Assembly: GCA_026874595.1 (NCBI GenBank)
Contig: CM049316.1
Coordinates: 40,749,695-40,813,694, forward strand
Origin: Sipunculus nudus
Lineage: Eukaryota; Annelida; Sipuncula; Golfingiida; Sipunculidae
Direction: 5' to 3'
Length of the DNA stretch: 64,000 nt
This document shows positions 12,461 through 24,485 of this stretch, in pieces. The translations under genes and the position numbers were made by a program. The notes under the pieces were generated by a model. That model was not told where the DNA came from, made no database searches, and saw only the letters and a list, made by a program, of their open reading frames with translations. The stretch's first letter is position 1. The number at the start of each line of letters is the position of its first letter.

Positions 12461-14220
12461 GAGAAGCTGTCTGCGGAGAGAGTTTGGTGGAAATGGGGCG
12501 AGTATCGACAAAGTTTAAAGCGGATTACTGCTTTCTCTTGACCACGCCAAAATCCTAAATGTAAAATAGGATACTCAATCAAAGATATTTTTCCTTCTGA
12601 AGCAAGGACTTTTATAACTTTATAGGCATCACAGTGGTTATATGCCAACGTATCCACCATTGCAGTTGTAACTGAAATTCGTCTTATGCTAGCCCTGCGT
12701 CAGCTTTAGTATTTATATTTGCTGCAAAAGTGAGTAAAATTAAACACAACTCCATCTACCGATAGACATAACTCTATGCCAGTCTTTGTAGTCGGTCAGA
12801 GAACAGTGAAGTAAATACATAATTTACCGCGAGGTGGCAGTGGCTTTTTTAAGCGACATAGCAAGCGCAATTAAGTTTAATGATTCTGTCAGACGGAGGA
12901 ACTAAGTCTTAACCATAGTATTGACAGGGCCAGTCTAGTCTAATGCAAACGGGGAAGAATCCTGCGAACTCCTAAAGAAGAAATTATGATCTGTAAAACA
13001 CATTTTTTAATTTGTTCTCCCTTTACCCTTTTGAATCACTATATTAATAGCCACATAGATTGAGCCGTTAAGATCATGCAACCATGTGAGACCGTATACA
13101 CATTACTTCCACGATTTAAGATGCAAATGTACTGAGGTTTTGTAATTATTTGTGTGGTGCGATAATTCGACAATATCAGTTAATGAGACTTGAATTAAAC
13201 GATAATCTATGGCTCTGACAAGCATATATTAAAAGAATTCAGATCTGCACTGAAAAATTTAAACTAAATTTGCGAGTCTTTTAACATGTTTCAAGGGAAA
13301 TCAATCGAAACATGCAGCTTTTGTCTTAATTGAGAAAATGGTTTGATCCTATTATTGTATGGCCGCTAATAAATTGAAGCTGCAAATTTTACACCGCCTT
13401 GTCACAAAAAAATATTATGTCAAGGACCTCTCACCGATTATCGATATTAAAATTTCTATCGCTAGCCAGCCCAAGTAACCGTACACTGCTGAAACTATAG
13501 AGTACAGTAAATGGCAGCTCCGTGTCGTCAGGGATACCACCTTTCCACCTGGAAAAGTTTATTGTTGTTTTAAGTCGTCATAGTAAATTATGATAGTAAC
13601 CAGGATGTCTGGCATATGTCTGGGAGAGCACACTGGTGGCCCTGGCTCCCATACTCAATAATAAATATTTTTTCCGCAAAGTGGTACAATGAGGTTATAT
13701 TTAGTTGTTGTCTCCGGTCGAAGGGTATGCGTACATTTCCGTTCGTGTATGTGTGTGTTTGTGTGTTCAATAAATAAATCACGCAATCATGAACGGAATC
13801 ACATTCAATTTTAAGAATGCCTAGGAAGAATCTATTAGATTCTGGTGTGTGTCCAGCTTCTGATCCGGATCCAGAAAGGACTGCTAAGAACATCACAAAT
13901 GTGCAGTCGCAAGCCCGATTGAACATGGAAATACAGATGAATCAGTGAATGCGAACAATTGTTTGGGAACGTTTGCACTAAGTGAATGAAAACACGGGTC
14001 GCGGAGTATCTCACATTAAAGACTGCCCATAGGGCGGAGGCCTACATTTCTGAAAATGCACATATCTAGATTTAATTATGTACCAATTGAATACTTGAAA
14101 TGACGAAGGGGAATATTTGCAATGATAAAACGGATGCACCCCCATAAATGTCTTTTGATATTAAAGAACTCAAAATGAGTTAATATTATTAGCGGCAAAC
14201 AAGTATCAACATTGCTAGCC
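12460..14220. other. Unassigned non-coding DNA
   Basis: Nothing recognisable is present. A 112-codon minus frame (13588-13926) has no motif or codon-bias support. Confidence 0.45.
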
Positions 14221-14225
14221 GCCGA

Positions 14226-14264
14226 CGGCGACGCAATAGGTTTTAGGTTTCTGTTGCGTCGCCG
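14226..14264. repeat. GC-rich hairpin
   Basis: Arms CGGCGACGCAATAG (14226-14239) and CTGTTGCGTCGCCG (14251-14264) pair over 13 of 14 positions (14 of 14 with a G:U in RNA), around an 11-nt T/G-rich loop. A TTGCT outside the left arm also has a partner AGCAA beyond the right arm. It stands out as a GC island in AT-rich DNA. Confidence 0.7.
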
Positions 14265-15034
14265 GCCCAGCAAATGGCTAACTGGGGTTATAGCACGATA
14301 CGATCTGTTCCTCTTAGAAAAAAATAAATAAAAATGTTTCCTATGGTTTTTAACATACCAATGATCACATAATGTTGTATGTCGAAAGGCCTGTAATAAA
14401 AAGTAACCATTCTGGAAAGCATGAAGCACCTGTAACATCAATAACTGATTTATTTGTCCAGAGAGAATTGAAGCATTTACAGCCCGGTAGACATCTTGCA
14501 TTTGGTGGCAGTCCTGTCTGTTGCTTTAAGCCTGTGTACTATTATGTTCATATTTTCACTTTCTTGTTGAAAATAGTGCTGAGAATAGTACATTAGTATT
14601 TTTCAGTGGTCAAATATACAAGACACAAAGATGTACTGAACATTAATCAATGGATATATGTTAAATCTCACAGTTGTGTATTGAGTGTTATAATCACAGT
14701 TAACTGCAGGGGCAATCTATGGACTCCACATTGCGTCAGTCACTAAAAATAGCAATTGAGGAGTCCATTCTTATGGGCTACAACATTGCCAGATGTGTAT
14801 TCGTGGCCGACACTGACAGTCACTTCCTGTTTGCCTCCGCCTCCAAATCCGGCTCCCTCTCGACCATGTTTTACTCCTTCTTTTGCTTACACGTTATAAA
14901 TTCAAAATTTCTAAGAGCTCTGGTGTCATTTTTGAGTCATTATAATTGCTAGTTTAGGAAGGGGTTCGTTATTATATGAACGCTGTCTTGATTATTATGT
15001 GGAGAATATAACTACTCCCACAAGTAAGTTTATG

Positions 15035-15235
15035 TTCTTACTGTTTTTAAATTGGTTTGTTTGTTTGATCGTTAGCAGAATTACGCTAAATCTATTGAAT
15101 CAATTTGCACGAAACTTTGTACAAAGATGGGATATGGGCTCGGGAAACCCCTATTTTCGTAAAGTGCGAATCCGGATAAAGGGGCGGGACGAAAAGGATT
15201 TTTTTTCCTTGGTGGAGGTATGCATGCGCTCTGAT
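15035..15235 (+). repeat. Fragment of dispersed repeat family B
   Basis: TTTGTTTGATCGTTAGCAGA, 'gaaactttgtacaaagatggg', 'cgaatccggataaagg' and the 3' block GGTGGAGGTATGCATGCGCTC match, in order, the layout of the element at 37668-37950. The 5' 'ttacctccgcc' end is missing, so this is a 5'-truncated copy. Confidence 0.55.
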
Positions 15236-15239
15236 AAAT

Positions 15240-16600
15240 TCTATTTAAAATTCATTTTTATCGTTGAAATAGCATATGGTTAATGGTGGATTTGTAGTAC
15301 TCTCCTTAACAAAAAAATCCTTGACAGGACTCACCGTTCACCACGTCATCACTTCAGGGCCCAGTTATGGTTTAGTTTCTAGACCTGCAACGATAAACAA
15401 AAAAATCGTGAGAACTTGACGTTACACGTGATGTATCTGATAAAGTATTAATCCTGTCTGCTTTTGTGACGCATGGGCGGTTTGGATGATAAGTTTAAGG
15501 CCCAGCGGTTGCTGTCTGCCTCTCCCTGGGATTGCTCTTCACCCTAATTGAGTCTGGGGTCACGGTGTGTTATATGTTCACAAACACGAGGTGAGCGGGG
15601 AAGCAAACTGTCGTGAGGTGTTAGCTCATGTGTAAAATGCGACGGCTTAACTCGGCTATCGGCACACTCGTCCGTCTGGATTCTGATGTCAGAATATGCG
15701 AGGTTATCAGTCATGTTCTTTGCCCTCTGTGCATCCAATGTACACGGGATCCAAAGATGAAAGAGAACACCTTGGATAAGCTGGTCTGCGCGACTCATCC
15801 GTCAAAGTTAACCCATCTCGTGGTTTGCACAAGCACAAGTCGCCCAGAACAGTAAACGTCGGTCGTCAGCGTGCATGAACAAATACGTCAAAATGTATGT
15901 CGTCATTAAGACGTGTTAGATATCGCGTTCATCAACGTCGACGAAAGCCCGTGTGTCTCCGCTGTTTTATCCGCAATAAAACCTCCCGGAGCTCACAACC
16001 AATATAGCATATGCACCCACAATCTTTATTGCAAATCCAATGCAGAAAAGGTATAACATATAAAGCTCAAACAAAACATCTCACACACTGGGGCTATTGT
16101 TTGGTGCCAGCTCTCTTTGGAATGTGATTTGACGTTTTCCCGGGACGTCTCACGGAGTGTTGTAAATGCAAAAAGAAGAAAATGTCTTGCGAAATAAATG
16201 GTGAAGATTTCGCCTGACTGAAAAAAAGATTGCTTTGATATCATTAGTAGTGGTTCTGCGTATTAGAGAAATTATGCAAAACCGTATTGTAATGCGGAGC
16301 CGATTTGTTATACTATTCGTTAACTTCATAAAACAAACGTACAAGGTTTAACGGGATTATGTATATGTAGATAACAAGATTATGTATACAATAAATATAT
16401 TGTACTCTAAACTCAAGGGCGCATTTATATTATTGTTATCCTAAAATGCTGAACTTCGCTCCTTACGCAGCGTTTAAACACTGCAGTCGTTCCGTGTAAC
16501 CGCTGCTTTATATGACAAGGTTCTCTGGGCAGGAACACCAGGGTGCGCACAGTTTTAATCAGACCACTGAAAGTGTGGTATTTTATTGTGCATCCAGTCC
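15240..16600. other. Unassigned non-coding DNA
   Basis: Short overlapping open frames on both strands around 15544-15855 do not match anything I recognise. No repeat structure is visible. Confidence 0.45.
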
Positions 16601-16603
16601 CAA

Positions 16604-16745
16604 CATGCTACACCTGCTCTTATCTCGTTTGTCTGATAAAACCCGTTCTGCCACGATTACACCGGGTAACAAGCTCTCATTGGTCTGATTCTTAGCCCTA
16701 AGCCAGAACGGGTGTTATCAGACCAACGACAGCGGGTGTCGCATG
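16604..16745. repeat. Foldback (inverted repeat) of about 142 bp
   Basis: Inner arms GTCTGATAAAACCCGTTCTG (16631-16650) and CAGAACGGGTGTTATCAGAC (16704-16723) pair at 19 of 20 positions. Outer arms CATGCTACACCTGCT (from 16604) and AGCGGGTGTCGCATG (to 16745) pair at 13 of 15. An unpaired bulge separates the two stem parts and a 53-nt loop lies between the inner arms. It could be a small foldback transposon relic or a structured RNA. Confidence 0.75.
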
Positions 16746-17505
16746 TACAAATTTGGGCTTGATGCAAATAACCACGCTTCCATTGATCTGACTATAATTC
16801 CGTGCTCTGCGTGAGTCCGGCGTACCAACCGCTTCGCTAGAAAAGCAGGCTTCACTAGCGAGACAGTTCGGTCCGCTTTTATGTCACCCCGTAACAAAGC
16901 ATACTCCCGACCGACTACCCAGGAAAAGTTTGGAGAAAATTGAGGTAAAAATTTCGATGAGGAAACAAGTACGTTCGTAATCCTTCGGGCTGACTCACCT
17001 CTTACAAGTATTTTGTTACATAGGATAAAAAACAACTCGTTAAAACAAGTCAAGTTTTTTTTAAACAACATCAACCATGTGCATAAAGAGACTCCGTTGT
17101 AATTCAATATAACGGTAAATGTCCTGTATGTTTCTTCAGTTTTTTTACCGGTAACAGCATGTAGTTAGGTGATTGATAGCTTCATCACGTTGGAGGTAGG
17201 GAATGACAACGGTTACCATGGAGATAGGATTATCGGTTTTATTCGAACACTGCATCATATCTTTTGTGGTAAGCCCTCAGTCAGAGTTCATATATTTTTT
17301 GGCGATATCATTACAACAGGTGATAATTTCAGTGCAGTTTATGTGTATTAATTTAAAATCAATACAACTAAGGCCGTACTCAGATTTTATAGGTTCTTTT
17401 GCAATCGCGAAAATAAAACCCTCGAGAAATGTTAAAACAGATAAAATAGCGAAATTTCAGCCTTGCAAATATAAAGCCAACCACAGTATATAGGCCCTTT
17501 CATAC

Positions 17506-17530
17506 TACACACACACACACATATATATAC

Positions 17531-17592
<62 letters not shown>
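17506..17592. repeat. Compound (AC)n(AT)n microsatellite
   Basis: An AC run (about 7 units) passes into an AT run of about 70 bp interrupted by three 'ATAC' steps. Confidence 0.97.
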
Positions 17593-17595
<3 letters not shown>

Positions 17596-18594
17596 TATAA
17601 TGCGAATATATAACAAAGGGTATCGATCGCTTTTTGTTTAAAACAAACGGCCACCAATGCATGTTGTACACTAGTTCTGTTTTCACGAAGTACTTAAGTA
17701 AAACACTTCAAAAGCGCATTCTCGCCGGCACCCTCACACATTCAAAGCCCTTGTTTTTTTTGTAAGAATCATTACGTCATCGAGCAAAGTGAGATCCCAC
17801 ATCACGTGATGCTTGTCGATTTCATTTAGGGCGATGAGTCACTAAGCACCATAGACATACAGAGTAGACCGATTAGCTATCTTGGAATGCCATCAATTTG
17901 AGCCCGCATGACAGTCAAACATTTACTGACTATTACTAATCGCTATCTATAAAACAACAGTCGAGAGATCATATTAGTCATATATATAAATATATATGTT
18001 AACGACGAAACGTTAATACTTTCCTCATATATTTAGACAGCGAATGTAACTTAAACGCGTGTGTGAAGATTTATCTATCATACTTACGGCGAACTCTTCA
18101 AACTTCTAAAGTGGAGATGGAAAGCACCATCCTGCATTCTAAGCTTCCTTTTAAACTTAACAGTCCTCTCTACCTTGCTGTAAACATACATATAGTACCA
18201 CCTCGATGTAGAGTACTAATAGTTTCCATGACTGTCACCTTCTTAACAAGTCAAAAAAAACCATTGCCGATCGTTTATTGTAAGGTCCCAACATGGCGCC
18301 TGCGGAGGTAAATTTCTCCATCATATACTCAAGGCTCATAATCACACTGAGTGCGGGCTGATATGAACCCACTCAATTACACTAGAAAATTGCGCTCATA
18401 GAGCCTCATTACCCCCATATGGCATTGTCAGAAGTGCCACATTTTTCTTTTAAAACATTACTGGATCCAGCTGTAAAAAATGTAGATATTTGTGCTGACA
18501 ATCAATGTGAACATTTTACCCGACAGTGAGGCCTAAAAACGGACATACATGTTATCTTTTTAAATATAATACTTAACACATTTTTTCCTGGTCA

Positions 18595-19560
18595 CAGTTG
18601 CTCTCAATTTTATTGGTTATTATTCCCCTATACGACACAGTCACCCCAGATTTTCTGGCACGCCAGGTGTCCTCGTCACAAAACTATCATTTCAGATGGT
18701 TATTATTCCTCCTCACTACACTCACATTTAAGATGTTTTAGTCCTTCCTTCAATTATGTCACCAGGTATTTCTTATTCCTTGTTACAAGTTTGCCACTTC
18801 AGATGGTACTTATTCCCCATTACAATACTGGCAGTTCAGATGGTTCTTATTCCTCATCACAATACTGGCAGTTCAGATGGTACTTATTCCCCATTACAAT
18901 ACTAGCAGTTCAGATGGTTCTCATTCCTCATCACAATACTGGCAGTTCAGATGGTACTTATTCCCCATTACAATACTGGCAGTTCAGATGGTTCTTATTC
19001 CTCATTACAATACTGCCAGTTCAGATTGTACTTATTCCTTGTCAAAATACTGACAGAGCTTAGATGGTACTTATCCCCATTACAATACTAGCAGTTCAGA
19101 TGGTTCTCATTCCTCATCACAATACTGGCAGTTCAGATGGTACTTATTCCCCATTACAATACTGGCAGTTCAGATGGTACTTATTCCCCATTACAATACT
19201 GGCAGTTCAGATGGTTCTTATTCCTCATCACAATACTGGCAGTTCAGATGGTACTTATTCCCCATTACAATACTAGCAGTTCAGATGGTTCTCATTCCTC
19301 ATCACAATACTGGCAGTTCAGATGGTACTTATTCCCCATTACAATACTGGCAGTTCAGATGGTACTTATCCCCATTACAATACTGCCAGTTCAGACGGTT
19401 CTTACTCCTCATCACAATACTGTCAGTTTAGATGGTACTTATTTCCTGGTTCTTATTTTGTTCTCACAATGCTGTCACCTCAGCTGGTTCCTATTTAGTT
19501 CTTACAATGCTGTGACTCAAATGATTCTTAATCATTTCTTACAAGGCTGTCACTTCAGTA
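18595..19560. repeat. 37-bp minisatellite (74-bp alternating dimer)
   Basis: The core array is at 18780-19440, with cores such as GGCAGTTCAGATGGT spaced exactly 37 bp (18831, 18868, 18905, 18942). Two subunit types alternate: one carries TACTTATTCCCCATTACAAT and the other TTCTTATTCCTCATCACAAT. Diverged copies extend it on both sides ('ctgtcacctcagctggttcc', 'ggttattattcctcctcac'). Because 37 is not a multiple of three, all plus-strand frames read the same peptide series (VLIPHYNTGSSDG / YSPLQYWQFRW); the 70-145-codon open frames here are repeat translation. Confidence 0.95.
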
Positions 19561-19569
19561 TTTTACAAA

Positions 19570-21985
19570 CCTAGCGAACTTGACCTTCAAGTACATCGTG
19601 ATTTCTTGCACCACATAGTCTTTGCGTACGGTTTTTGTGATGTTTTTCTTTCAAAGACTCATTTCGTTATTTACGTTAATCGGAAATTGGAAATTTTTTA
19701 AACCACAATACGAAGACTTGCGAGTCAGAGATCTTTAAACCGCAGTTTGAAGACATGTAAAGTCATTTCAGGGCAGAGTATCCAAGCGTGAAGACTACAT
19801 TAAAATTGCATTAAGACTACTCTTCTGACCTTTCACCAGCAGGTTATCCATCACATTCCGTTACACGTCATCCATACAAAGGATATATGAGTATTATATA
19901 AATTATTCTCATCACTGCATCCTGAGTCTTGATGATATTTTCTTATGAAATTAAAATCGGAGCGACAGCCTGAACTTTGTACCTCAGACTATTGGGCGGT
20001 GCGTAATCTGTATTCATGTCTTCTACAGGTGTGTAATGAACCCTACGCGACGCGGTCTCCGGCAAAAAGCGGGTCCATTGTGGAGCAGCATGTCAATTAT
20101 TTCGTTCAGACTATTGATTTATTATTCGCCTCTCCTTTCAGGAAACCCAGCTGGTATTATTCATAAAATGTCTGTAATACTGAGAGTATGTCTGCGTTTT
20201 TTATAAATGTTAGCACGACGCAAGATAAATGGCCGTAACCCAACCCGCTTAATCATACCATGATATAAACCGGATTGCTATTAGCGCGCACCTGTGAGAG
20301 ATTGGCTTTCACGAACTGTTGATACTACGATAGGGTAATAGGAGGTCACGTAATCCGTCATGTACTAAGTCAGGTTCTCAACTTTTATTGACTTTATGAT
20401 TTATTAATTTACTGGCGCGTATTGTAACCGTCTATGTGGTTTGATAAAGAGGCTAATGGTGTTATTGCACATCCAGGGCACAAATTATTAAAGAGACCAA
20501 CAGAAAAAGATGGATCACACGGCAGAGTACATGCAGGTAAAATATCAAGACACCTTTTCATGTAATTATAGCCCGATTATATCCCTGTCGCTATACCATT
20601 GCATTTTCACACGTCATCTTGTAGTTTAGTGGTTACCCAATTAATTACTTTATTTGAATATAAATAAAACTTTTTAGGAACGTTCCGACCAGCCACCAAT
20701 TGTTTACGGAACTGTCCATTTTTATTCGGGATTGATTATTCTTATGATTTTCTTACTTTTTTCTTCAGGCATTCATATAGCGTTTCATATCTTCAGTTTT
20801 GTAATCTCACGTTATTTACACTGTTACATTAGGATCCTTGCAAGGGTATTGAAGCTGCGACTACAGCAACTCATGCATAATTATTTTAAACCCAATTTTT
20901 TTCGGAGATGTCGTTACTTTAAATTTAGTTTGCAGCCAATACCTGTAAGGAAGACATTTGAAATAAATAAAAATAAATATTTTTCTTCCGTTAAAAAATA
21001 ATTCGCGGTGCCTCATTTCCACGACGACTCGTTTTTTAATAAATGAGCTACGAATACTCGGGGTTGTGCTGTGCAAGTCCGTTCGACGAAGATTTTCTCA
21101 CTTAAATTTATTTTTTTTATTTGGTATGTAAAACAATTGAAATATGTTAGATGCAGTGAAGGAATATTATATAGGTCTAATTAAATAGAATGTAATCAAA
21201 AACACACCTTGCAAACTTTCTTAGTAATGCAATTTAATTAGTATATGATAGATCCGTTTTTTTCACAGCATTTGTGTCATCCCATGTAGGCCTAATTCTA
21301 ATGTTGAGGGTCCTGTTACATATAAAACAACATTTAAGGCCAAAACATGTTAGCATTTCATGCATATTTTTTCATAAATAAGTGCAGGCGGACGATTCTT
21401 TTTACCTTTTCATCAGAGGTTTGTTTTCGATAAAAAGTATGATATTAATATTTATATATATATATATATATATCTCAAATATGATATTTAGATAATTATT
21501 TTGCTTAACAAAAAAAAGTACTGTAAAACAAGTAGAAAATTTTTCATTTTAAAAGTTTATAATGTTATTTACTTGAAAGAATGTAGCCCAATCGATAACA
21601 TTCTTAAGAATATGACAATAGAAATGTTTTTTTTTTTTTTGGCGGGGGGGGGGGGCAGATGGTCGCGCGCCGCGCCTAAGAAAACATTTTTTTTCTTTTT
21701 TGCCTAAAAGCTGCTGATCGAGGTTCTGTGCCATAAATATTCATATATGTAATATCAAAGTGAGGCTGGCATCCCATAGTACATTGCAACAATATACAGA
21801 AGAACCAGAATGTTGTTAAATATATGCGTTTTCTCATCTCATTAAGTTTTCCATCTCATATTAGGTCTTTCTAGGTCTCAAAAGAGTGTGATATTGTTTA
21901 AATTTGTAAGAATATAAACTAAATTTAATTTACACACCACTGGTGAAAGAAACTATAGAAAAAACAGGCTATTTAAATGGCAATA
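19570..21985. other. Unassigned non-coding DNA
   Basis: Contains a short TA microsatellite (about 21453-21472) and a T12/G-rich junction (21628-21656) next to GGTCGCGCGCCGCGCC. No defensible coding frame. Confidence 0.45.
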
Positions 21986-21989
21986 CAAT

Positions 21990-22487
21990 GTGCGGCGCCT
22001 TCCTGCTTTCGAACACAAAATTCTGAACCATTATAATGATAGTAACACGAACTCGCTGGCACGTCCGTTTATTACGCATGTAGTAGCTATCATATCTGTG
22101 TCATTTCAGTCTTGGATTTTCACTTGTAATTGCTCGTACATCAAGCTGATGACATCTCATCCAGAACAGAATTGGTTTTTGTTTGATGTACACCACCAGG
22201 GCAGATTGAACGGGATTACAGTTCTTGCGATGGTAAAGGCATTCAAACCCGTGACCACGGAACGGGGTTTAATTTGCCATTTAAGCGAAATAAGGTTCAA
22301 ATTTATTTGCTATTTACCGACTTTATTAACTCCCTTTATCGCATACATGAGCACTGAAGTTTCACACAACAATAGTGAAGTTTATGTGAACACGTTTATA
22401 CAAGAGATAACCGTGGCAAATTTGCTCTGCCAATTGCCCTTAAATCATATGAATAGCCACTATGAAGATAACAATGACACTGTATGA
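21990..22487 (+). CDS. Unrecognised open frame of 165 codons, doubtful
   Basis: This is the longest open frame outside simple or tandem repeats, starting at ATG 21990 and ending at TGA 22487. I do not recognise the protein. It has an internal hydrophobic stretch (about residues 26-47) that could span a membrane and a second around residues 104-118, several His/Asn-rich patches and no catalytic or zinc-binding signature. No obvious promoter precedes it, though AATAAAC-like A/T motifs are common in the area. In 64 kb of AT-rich DNA a chance frame of this size is plausible. The 37-bp array begins about 210 bp downstream. It could equally be part of an exon of an unseen gene. Confidence 0.12.
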   Translation: MRRLPAFEHKILNHYNDSNTNSLARPFITHVVAIISVSFQSWIFTCNCSYIKLMTSHPEQNWFLFDVHHQGRLNGITVLAMVKAFKPVTTERGLICHLSEIRFKFICYLPTLLTPFIAYMSTEVSHNNSEVYVNTFIQEITVANLLCQLPLNHMNSHYEDNNDTV

Positions 22488-22699
22488 CAGCAGCTTTAAG
22501 GTAGAGCCTCATCATAGAGGCTACCTCTCAATCTACCTATCTATATACCTATTACTGTGTCCATTTATCTTTCTCTCTTGTCTTTGTAATGTTCTAAACT
22601 CTGGTGAATATTTGACTATATTACAGCCCAACACAAACGCAATAAGCACCCGGAAACCATCATCCAAGAAACTAGTGCGAGAGTGTTGTGAACCTACAC

Positions 22700-23300
22700 T
22701 AAATAGACGGAGGAGGAGGCAGCCGTGAACCAACACCAAATAGACGGAGGAGGAGGCAGCCGTGAACCAACACCAAATAGACGGAGGAGGAGGCAGCCGT
22801 GAACCAACACCAAATAGACGGAGGAGGAGGCAGCCGTGAACCAACACCAAATAGACGGAGGAGGAGGCAGCCGTGAACCAACACCAAATAGACGGTTGAG
22901 GAGGCAGCCGTGAACCAACACCAAATAGACGGAGGAGGAGGCAGCCGTGAACCGACACCAAATAGACGGAGGAGGAGGCAGCCGTGAACCAACACCAAAT
23001 AGACGGAGGAGGAGGCAGCCGTGAACCAACACCAAATAGACGGAGGAGGAGGCAGCCGTGAACCAACACCAAATAGACGGAGGAGGAGGCAGCCGTGAAC
23101 CAACACCAAATAGACGGTTGAGGAGGCAGCCGTGAACCGACACCAAATAGACGGAGGAGGAGGCAGCCGTGAACCAAACACTAAATAGACGGAGGAGGAG
23201 GCAGCCGTGAACCAACAAAAAATAGAGGGAGGAGGAAGCAGCCGTGAACCAACACAAAATAATCGGAACGAGCCAAGAAAAGGCAATAAACGGAAGGAAG
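22700..23300. repeat. 37-bp minisatellite, about 14 near-identical copies
   Basis: The unit starts AGACGGAGGAGGAGGCAGCC and continues GTGAACCAACACCAAAT; copies begin at 22705, 22742, 22779 and so on, exactly 37 bp apart. Rare variants are GGTTGAGG for GGAGGAGG and CCGACACC for CCAACACC. Right-hand copies decay after 23180. The minus strand has no stop in any of the three frames, giving three overlapping open frames of 204-214 codons, all reading the same 37-residue cycle. The high copy identity implies recent expansion. Confidence 0.97.
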
Positions 23301-23309
23301 CAGCCGCAA

Positions 23310-24480
23310 GCAAGGGGACAGGGGATCACTCAGGTTGCTGGGGTCAGTAGTAAAACTGCCAACATGTCAGGCAAACAGTCTGTATCAGTAAATTCATTGT
23401 TCAGTTGTGATATTGAATAATATTTTCATCATTACCTTTCATCTAGGTTAGCGCTAGTCGCCCCTGGAGCCGTGCGTGGACTGCTCAAATTAGCATCGGT
23501 TGTTTACAACCACAGACTGACCGACTATGTTACTAATGCCGTTAACATGGTTATCGTAGATCACTGGTGGAGACAACAATGACAAGTTTGACTGTTCCCA
23601 GGTGACACGGATGTAATTGACATATTTTTCCAGCGTTAGAGAGGAAGCGAGAGGTCAGATGGACGCATCTTGTTTATCCTCAAACGTCCTTAGCTGTATC
23701 ATGAATAACATTAAAGTAACGTCCCAAGGGGAAGTCAATACAAAAGAATCAGGTTTTGATCAATATGTCCGACTTGTATTCATGTCATATATCTGTCAGT
23801 TTGTTGCAACAAACAAAAGACAAGTGAATATCATTACTCCAGCTGAGAAAGTGTTGAAAGAGCTTCTCGAGTACTTGAGTACGAGTTACTTTAGCCTAGA
23901 AATTAAATCCAGTCTCCGGGTCGAATGCCTGCATTTTGTGACATATAAGCAGTAGTTAATAATCATGTTAGTCTGTTCATTACGAATATAAATTAGGTGA
24001 ATTGTACATCAGAATGTTGGAACATCCTTCTAAGACATTACCTGATTAATGATCAATCCATTGAAATACACTGCATGCGAGCGGCATATGGGTAATGATA
24101 GAAAAAGGAGACGATTAAATTCATATTTCAGAGTTTTCACTTCCAGCATTCCATTCGGATGGTAATCATAGAAACAGGTACTCACGCGTCTCTCAACCCT
24201 ACTCTTGTCCAGTGATTGCCTCCTACAAAGGTCTTTAAGGTTATAGGATAAGTGTTTTTTTTTTTAATTTACAGAGAAAAACTCCAACTGTTCACTATCA
24301 ATTTCAATTATTTTTGTAGGAAGGGGAGGCGATCGTTCATGCTGATTACTTTGAGCTGACGTTCCTGTTTTAAGTAAAAACAATATAAGCCCGCTGTCTG
24401 CGAACTGGAACCAGGATAAGTGCGATATATTGAAGGCAATTAAAAGCTTTCTGAAGGTAAATGCTATCCTCTACACTTGA
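23310..24480. other. Unassigned DNA with one 112-codon open frame
   Basis: The frame at 23617-23955 (plus) reads a polar, soluble-looking peptide with no motif I know; a pyrimidine-rich 'tttttccag' acceptor-like sequence lies inside its first codons. Nothing else is visible in this stretch. Chance origin is the default. Confidence 0.3.
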
Positions 24481-24485
24481 GGAAC

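Noticed and set aside
14076-14501. 141-codon minus-strand open frame
   Set aside because: Runs through a GC hairpin, has no known motif and is opposed by another open frame.
22700-23300. Regular array considered as CRISPR
   Set aside because: Units are contiguous 37-mers with no variable spacers, in a eukaryotic-type context.
23617-23955. 112-codon plus-strand open frame
   Set aside because: No domain or codon evidence; length expected by chance in 64 kb.
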